Shown here in pieces: positions 58,614-64,000 of a stretch of DNA of 64,000 nt. The notes under the pieces are model-generated. The model did not search any database. It had not been told where the DNA came from and worked only from the letters and a program-made list of their open reading frames with translations. Origin of the DNA: Glandiceps talaboti (lineage: Eukaryota > Hemichordata > Enteropneusta > Spengelidae). Numbering within the stretch: position 1 is the stretch's first letter; every line of letters begins with the position of its first letter. Both the position numbers and the translations under genes were made by a program. The DNA is taken from NCBI RefSeq assembly GCF_964340395.1, contig NC_135571.1, forward strand, positions 8,256,453 to 8,320,452. The letters are read 5' to 3'.

Positions 58614-61600
58614 CACATGCATGCATGCATACATATACATACATACATACATACATACATACATACATACATGCATACATACATACATACATGCATACAT
58701 GCATACATGCATGCATGCTTAAATACATAAATACATAAATACATACACACACACATACATACATACATACATACATACATACATACATACATACATACAT
58801 ACATAGACGAGATAATTATGACTATGTGACCCTTATATTTACTGTTACAATCTGATTCAGCCCTTACCTATGTTATCTGTGTCTCTGAACTCTTGTACTC
58901 TCATACTCCGTTGTCTGACTCTATCAAGAAAATTAGGATCAGTGCATATGATGTGAGTTCCCTTTCTCAACAAGTCAGTTCCAAAGCAGACACGTCGCTT
59001 GCATTCTTTACAAACCACCTCTACATCATGTGCTGCGTCTGTGTTTCGTCTTTCTTCTTTTCTCATTTGCTGTGATTTATACTCTTCCAGTAATGTAACC
59101 TGAACACAAAATGTACATGTACTCAATTATATATACAGAGGCACATAGAGACAGGCTAACACTAGTAACAGACATGCAGACACACAGATGCAAATACACA
59201 TACATACATACATACATACATACATACATACATACATACATACATACCTACATACATACATACATACATACATACATACATACATACATACAATGTACAT
59301 ACATGCATGCATGCATCATGCATGCATGCATGCGTGCGTGCGTACGTACGTACGTACGTACATAATACATACATACATACATACATACATGGGATAAGTG
59401 TTGATTATATTAAGCTGATCTAAAAACTCACTTGTCTAGTTTGTATCAGGATTCGCAGATGATCTTCTGGAATAGAGTTGACTTGTTTTAGGGCTTTCTT
59501 CATTAGTTTTTCTTTTTCCTGGTTTTGGATTTCTCGTTGTTCATTCTTAGATCCTCTGTAACAGCAAAGAGAAAACAATATAACATGAATAACAAAGGCC
59601 TGAAAAGTACAGTATATGTGTATGGTCCATGTTGTACATCTTTCTTGGTAGCAGTAACCTGTATTTGTATTGACAAACAAAAACATTCATTCTCACTGGA
59701 TCGGAAATGATAATGAGAGTGAGGTATGTACAAACAAAAAAATTTAAATGTATAAAAAGATAGCATTTATTATCAACTTACTCTTGCACAATTAGATAGC
59801 AAACACTCTCTTCTGCTCGAGCCCGACCACGTGCTTGCACAGCACCAATCTCATTACTGACGAAATTATATTTGATGACAAAGTTGCATGTTGGGATATC
59901 CAGTCCTTCCTGTGCGATATCGGTAGCAACAAGAAGATTGCAACCATCCTTCCCATCCAAACCTGTAAATCGAATGTGTACAGCAGCTGAAATGTGTGCC
60001 TATGGAAAACCTATTGTTGAGTTTCATGAGTATTAATTGACATTTTTGTGAGTTACCACTCAAGGACCAGATAGACCATCGCAAGTTAGATAACTACATA
60101 CTTGAATGTGCATAACCTTCAGGTGATTCAGAACCCTCAATGTGACGGGAAACTATCACATCAAAAACTAAATCATCACCTTTTTCGTATCACAGTATTT
60201 GATAATTTGCAGATTATTTTCAGACGATGTAATAGGGTGACATTTGCTAAGCTACAGTTTTCTCGCAACGTGAATGACCCTTTCAAATGTCATACCTTGT
60301 TTTAGACGACGAATTGCTCTTTGTTGTTCTGTATCTGTCATGAAACCATCTTCGTCTTTTCCCTTGCCAACAAGTCTGTCAACCTTCACAATTCCCTGCA
60401 GCCTTGGCTCATCCTTGATAAATTCGAGCAAGGCAATGGTTGCCGCCCTAGTTCTTGTTAAAACGATACCTGAGGTAAAATGTGAACAAAGGAAGTTGTT
60501 ACAAAGTTTAATGTATTAATTAGGATTAGATTTTCTATGACAGAACTTAATGATTCGTGAGTGCAAGTTCGCGAATACATGTACCCGGGAGTATCCACAC
60601 TGACACTCACGTAACATGAGGGACTTTCATAATTACATACATTTATCCAAAACAGAAAAAGTCCTTAAAATTCATACCGAGTGATAACACGATTCAGTAT
60701 CCAAAAAAAAGAGTGTGACTTCATTTGCATATTATTTGCAATCAGACATACAGTAATATTTTCGGTATTGCACTGCAGTGCAAATACCTTGCACATGCAT
60801 CAGTGCAAGTAATCACTGGTGCATACGTAATAATCACTAGAATACAATATACGAATGCTGTTACTCCTACCTCTTGAATTAGGTTCTTTCTTGAAACATC
60901 TCCCCAAAAGTTCAACCAATGCAATCAATTTAGGAATTTTTTCAACTTGTTCCATCTCACTAAGGTCTTTCAACTGGGCCTCCCTTTCCTTGTAGAACCT
61001 GACACATCGCTTTTCAATTTGTGTAGCTGTATGTGGTAGTTCTTCATCAAACACCTTTCTTTCCAAGTACTGAATCGCATCACATGCTCTTAGGTCATCA
61101 TAGTATATAAACGCTGCATTAAATTCTACCAGGTATCGACAACCAATAATCCGAGAACGGAGATTTTCTTTCTCTGCCTTCATCCTCTGGAGAACTATCC
61201 AGTTTTCATATTGTTGTGTACCACGTACATGACGTGAACTTTCATTTGTGAAGATGATCGCCTCTATTTTCACCATTATTTCCACCATTAGTCTGATAAA
61301 GTCATCGTCGGGTGCGCGTCCGGGTACACCGATGATCTTGTTTTCAACTGGTGGTCTGACATGACGTTCCAACTCTTCCACATGTGCTGTCACTTCTTTG
61401 ACTAGTGCGGCATCCATGCTAGCAGCTAGTGTTATCACGTGTTCAAAAGGGTTGTCATCGTCACCAACACCAAGTGATGCACTTAACCCAATAACGAGTG
61501 GTAACATGGCTGCTTCCGCCGCTCTAGTTTTGTCGAGTTTGATTTGTAGGTATCTTCTCATGAGTTCATTGTAAGGATGGTTTAGAGTTGTATGGTGGCA

Positions 61601-62796
61601 TTCGTCCAAGATCAGCATTTTGACATCAGTGAGCTGAACCTCTTCACGATTCAGTGCGTTGATCAGTATTTGAGCTGTAAGAACAACCACATCACGGTTT
61701 TTCAAGACTGTGACAAGCTGATCTGTCTCACCAATACCTTCAACAGTACTAGCTGGAAATATCTGTCTGAAGGCATCTCTCTGTTGCTCGATCAAACTGT
61801 GTGTCGGTACAATGAAAATGACTTTGAAAGTTTCCCCTAGTTCTCTTGCCAGGCCATGGTGATTTTTGCAAACTGCAGCTGCTGTTAAGGTCTTCCCACT
61901 TCCAGTAGGTGCACATATGATATAGTTATTCCCGTTTTTTCCAGGTTCTGCTAACTCCTTTTGATATTCCCGTAGTTTTAGGTCACCTGCTCCATTCTTG
62001 TTTTGTTTAAATAATGATTGGAAGCCAGGCTCCTCTTTTCCTTGCAGTGTATTTAACACCTCTTTTTGATCAGGACTTGGTGAATGAGTCTTCTGTCTGA
62101 CTGCACCACTACCAGAACTAGCTGGAGTTCTGGTAGCTGGTAACTGAGCATTGATGGATTGATGGGTGACAACTTGGTCTCTTTCTCTAATTCGTACATC
62201 TGCCACTGCCAATGAATATTGTTCTGGTGAATCCACTTGTAGGTCTGATTTATCTAAGTGTTGATTTTCGAAAAGACGGACTTTTATATCGTTACCTGGG
62301 CTACCATTGGTTCCGTTACTAGTGTTTGGCACGTCCCTCACATCTAGCTGTGCTAATCTTCTAGTGAGATCGACCTCATCTTCCATATCTGTGCTGAGAT
62401 CATCCATGCTGTCACTACCAATCTTCCGGTCTGAATTATCTCTGGTGACCTGTTTTAATGGAGTGTCATCATCATCAGATGAACTATCACTGATCTTTTT
62501 TATTGGAGTGGATTCGCCACCAACTGGTAAACTCATGTTAGATTTCCCAACATGTTTTATAGGTGTGTCCGAGAGAGATCTTGAAGATGTAGTCCCATGT
62601 CCTTCACTACGACTTCTCACCAGAGGCCTTGTATTATGTTGTACCTGTGTTTGCTGCTGAAAAGGAGCATGGTGAAAACCTGGCGGCTGCATTTGATTAA
62701 TGGGGTTACTAGCTGCTCTGGTCATTTGTAGATGTTCAACTTGTCCCCCATGTACTATGGCATCCCTGTCTGTGGAAACAGGTTTTTTATCTGTTC
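57948..62796 (-). CDS. RIG-I-like receptor: DExD/H helicase and C-terminal RNA-binding domain (5' end outside window)
   Basis: Gene-level entry. Exons in order: 60871-62796, 60296-60469, 59782-59962, 59432-59555, 58868-59099, 57948-58141, phases consistent. RIG-I-like receptors are cytosolic sensors of viral double-stranded RNA acting through CARDs and MAVS. Visible: a long disordered region, helicase motif I APTGSGKT, motif II DECH, motif III SAS, RIG-I-type insert (YENWIVLQ), motif [13 protein letters not shown], motif [10 protein letters not shown], a helical bridge, then a zinc-binding C-terminal domain with CKEC and CGDPSC. No CARD is in the window; upstream exons must lie to the right. 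It could be the RIG-I, MDA5 or LGP2 type; the helicase reads closest to RIG-I from memory. Confidence 0.9.
58455..58804. repeat. AC, CAGA, ATAC, ATGC microsatellites
   Basis: Intron between the last two RLR exons. Confidence 0.95.
58868..59099 (-). CDS. RLR exon: first half of the C-terminal zinc domain
   Basis: 232 nt, phase 0 to 1: [35 protein letters not shown] (first zinc cysteine pair), [12 protein letters not shown]. Confidence 0.88.
59198..59391. repeat. ATAC/ATGC/GTAC microsatellite
   Basis: RLR intron between 59099 and 59432. Confidence 0.95.
59432..59555 (-). CDS. RLR exon: bridging helices
   Basis: 124 nt, phase 2 to 0: [39 protein letters not shown]; charged helix typical of the pincer region after motif VI. 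Confidence 0.85.
59782..59962 (-). CDS. RLR exon: helicase motifs V and VI
   Basis: 181 nt, phase 1 to 2: [52 protein letters not shown]. The arginines of motif VI are intact. Confidence 0.92.
60296..60469 (-). CDS. RLR exon: start of helicase domain 2
   Basis: 174 nt, phase 1 to 1: [17 protein letters not shown] (motif IV region, like IFVKTRALVDAL of RIG-I), [19 protein letters not shown]. Confidence 0.9.
60871..62796 (-). CDS. RLR exon: disordered region plus helicase domain 1 and insert
   Basis: 1926 nt, 642 codons, phase 0-type acceptor CTCCCACAG, phase-1 GTAGGA donor. About the first 280 codons are Ser/Gln/Asp-rich with SDSSSDDDD and three TPIK-like motifs. [15 protein letters not shown] opens the helicase; APTGSGKT near codon 295, DECHHT near 397, GLSASLG near 440. 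The helical insert follows to [17 protein letters not shown]. Confidence 0.92.
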
Positions 62797-63487
62797 CTGT
62801 GGGAGAAATCAAAAGTAACACACTCTATTATTGCATATAATGGACACTTAGGAAGGCATTCCAGGAAGCACATACATAATAACTGCGACTTTTAAAATAC
62901 CTGTGTGTTGACAAGTTTTTCTAGCACCAATGGCATTGTGCAACCACAACTTACTGTACTGACATCAATAGCATAACGTTTATTTTGCGCAAATTCGAGC
63001 CCAATCTGTTCCATGGCATTTGAACAAAAATAGATTGCATTTCAACTCAATTTGCTTTAGGAAAGATTTATTGATCTTAAATCAATATACTCAATTCAAT
63101 ATCCAGATTGACAATATACCTTATTTGTGTATTTACAATGGGCCCTTTTATGCATGCCTAGACACACCCCGGCAAATATACCCATTGTTTTTTTTAAATA
63201 TAAAAGTCTAGAAGACACACTCAACAACACTTTACTTGTGTGTGAGTATTGGGTTTACTCTGCATGGCCACGGTCAAATTTCAGGTGCCTTGAAATGTAT
63301 TGATGTATAGCTTACTCCTGATAATATTGGTTTATCATGCACGGATCAGTCTCTATGTATTAACGGTTTTTGAGTTATGCTATAAATGTTGATTTTTACT
63401 TACGAAAGTGGCTGTCATTAGGTTAAATTTCAATGAATGACCTTTATATAAGTTGATGTCAATGCCACATCACGGATTTCCCCTGTT

Positions 63488-63583
<96 letters not shown>

Positions 63584-64000
63584 ACACAATCAAACCATTT
63601 ATAAGTTACTTTCACCATGCGGCTTGAGTACATTAAGTCTTGATCCAGTAAGTAGAACTATATACTAGAAGTAAGTTAGATGCGGCAAATTAAAAATACT
63701 ATACAAAAAATAGAAAAAACATACTAACTCAGTATGTTTAACTCGTTAACTCATTTAACCATTAATTTTAATAAATGAATGAATGAATGAATGAATGAAT
63801 GAATGAATGAATGAATGAATGAATGAAATGTATTTTACCAGATAACAAAAATAAGCAACGCTTTCAAAGAAAAATGTGATACAAGTATACAAAATGAATA
63901 CAAAATAAATAGACAATAATAACAAGTAATCGCTGCTAAATGTATTTATTTGTATGTATTGTAATCTTTACTTTTCATGGATTATTATTTGAGTAAATGT
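62797..64000. other. Presumed 5' intron of the RLR gene
   Basis: No CARD-like or other coding exon recognised; simple repeats only. The exon before 62796 should lie to the right of the window. Confidence 0.5.
63490..63582. repeat. CA microsatellite
   Basis: Nearly pure CA in the presumed RLR 5' intron; a GAAT run follows at 63773-63827. Confidence 0.95.

Overview
This is an AT-rich metazoan genome window: split genes with GT-AG introns, dense microsatellites, short non-autonomous transposons, a SINE-like and a LINE fragment. The gene families (fucolectin/FTP, pentraxin, kringle, LamG, ZP, a RIG-I-like receptor) and the repeat style suggest a marine invertebrate bilaterian (invertebrate deuterostome or lophotrochozoan). 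I cannot name the species. I see no tRNA, rRNA, CRISPR or virus-derived element.

Layout. (1) Positions 1-37094, minus strand: one very large secreted-protein gene, or a set of phase-compatible genes that I read as one. From its 5' end it has an 18-codon signal-peptide exon (37041-37094), a 22-nt micro-exon, a LamG exon, three kringle exons, four pentraxin exons joined by tiny proline-rich linker exons, and ten FTP (fucolectin-tachylectin-pentraxin-1) domains. Each FTP domain is split over two exons. Exon lengths and phases agree throughout: about 2917 codons are visible, and the gene runs off the left edge. (2) 37095-42730: divergent intergenic region with a TATA-like box near each start, a SINE-like repeat and a recent local duplication. 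(3) 42731-52424, plus strand: a complete related gene in 10 exons, 1086 aa: signal peptide, micro-exon, four pentraxin domains, Pro/Thr linker, one FTP domain, stop. (4) 53837-54040, plus: a lone ZP-N exon. (5) 54517-55098, minus: a membrane-protein exon with an apparent frame break. (6) 55.3-57.9 kb: two foldback elements and a MITE. (7) 57948-62796, minus: the helicase and C-terminal zinc domains of a RIG-I-like receptor, whose 5' exons lie outside the window. (8) 62797-64000: simple repeats only.

How it fits together. The two divergent genes share the same exon 1 and 2 plan and the same pentraxin and FTP families, so they look like an inverted duplication that then diverged by internal domain amplification. 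The large gene's FTP array is a higher-order repeat, (alpha-beta-gamma)x3 plus alpha, and its pentraxin exons are nearly identical tandem copies. Both point to recent unequal exchange. The predicted products are secreted multivalent lectins that could bind fucosylated and phosphate-type ligands. They lie next to a cytosolic RNA sensor, which would fit an innate-immunity neighbourhood, but that function is inference.
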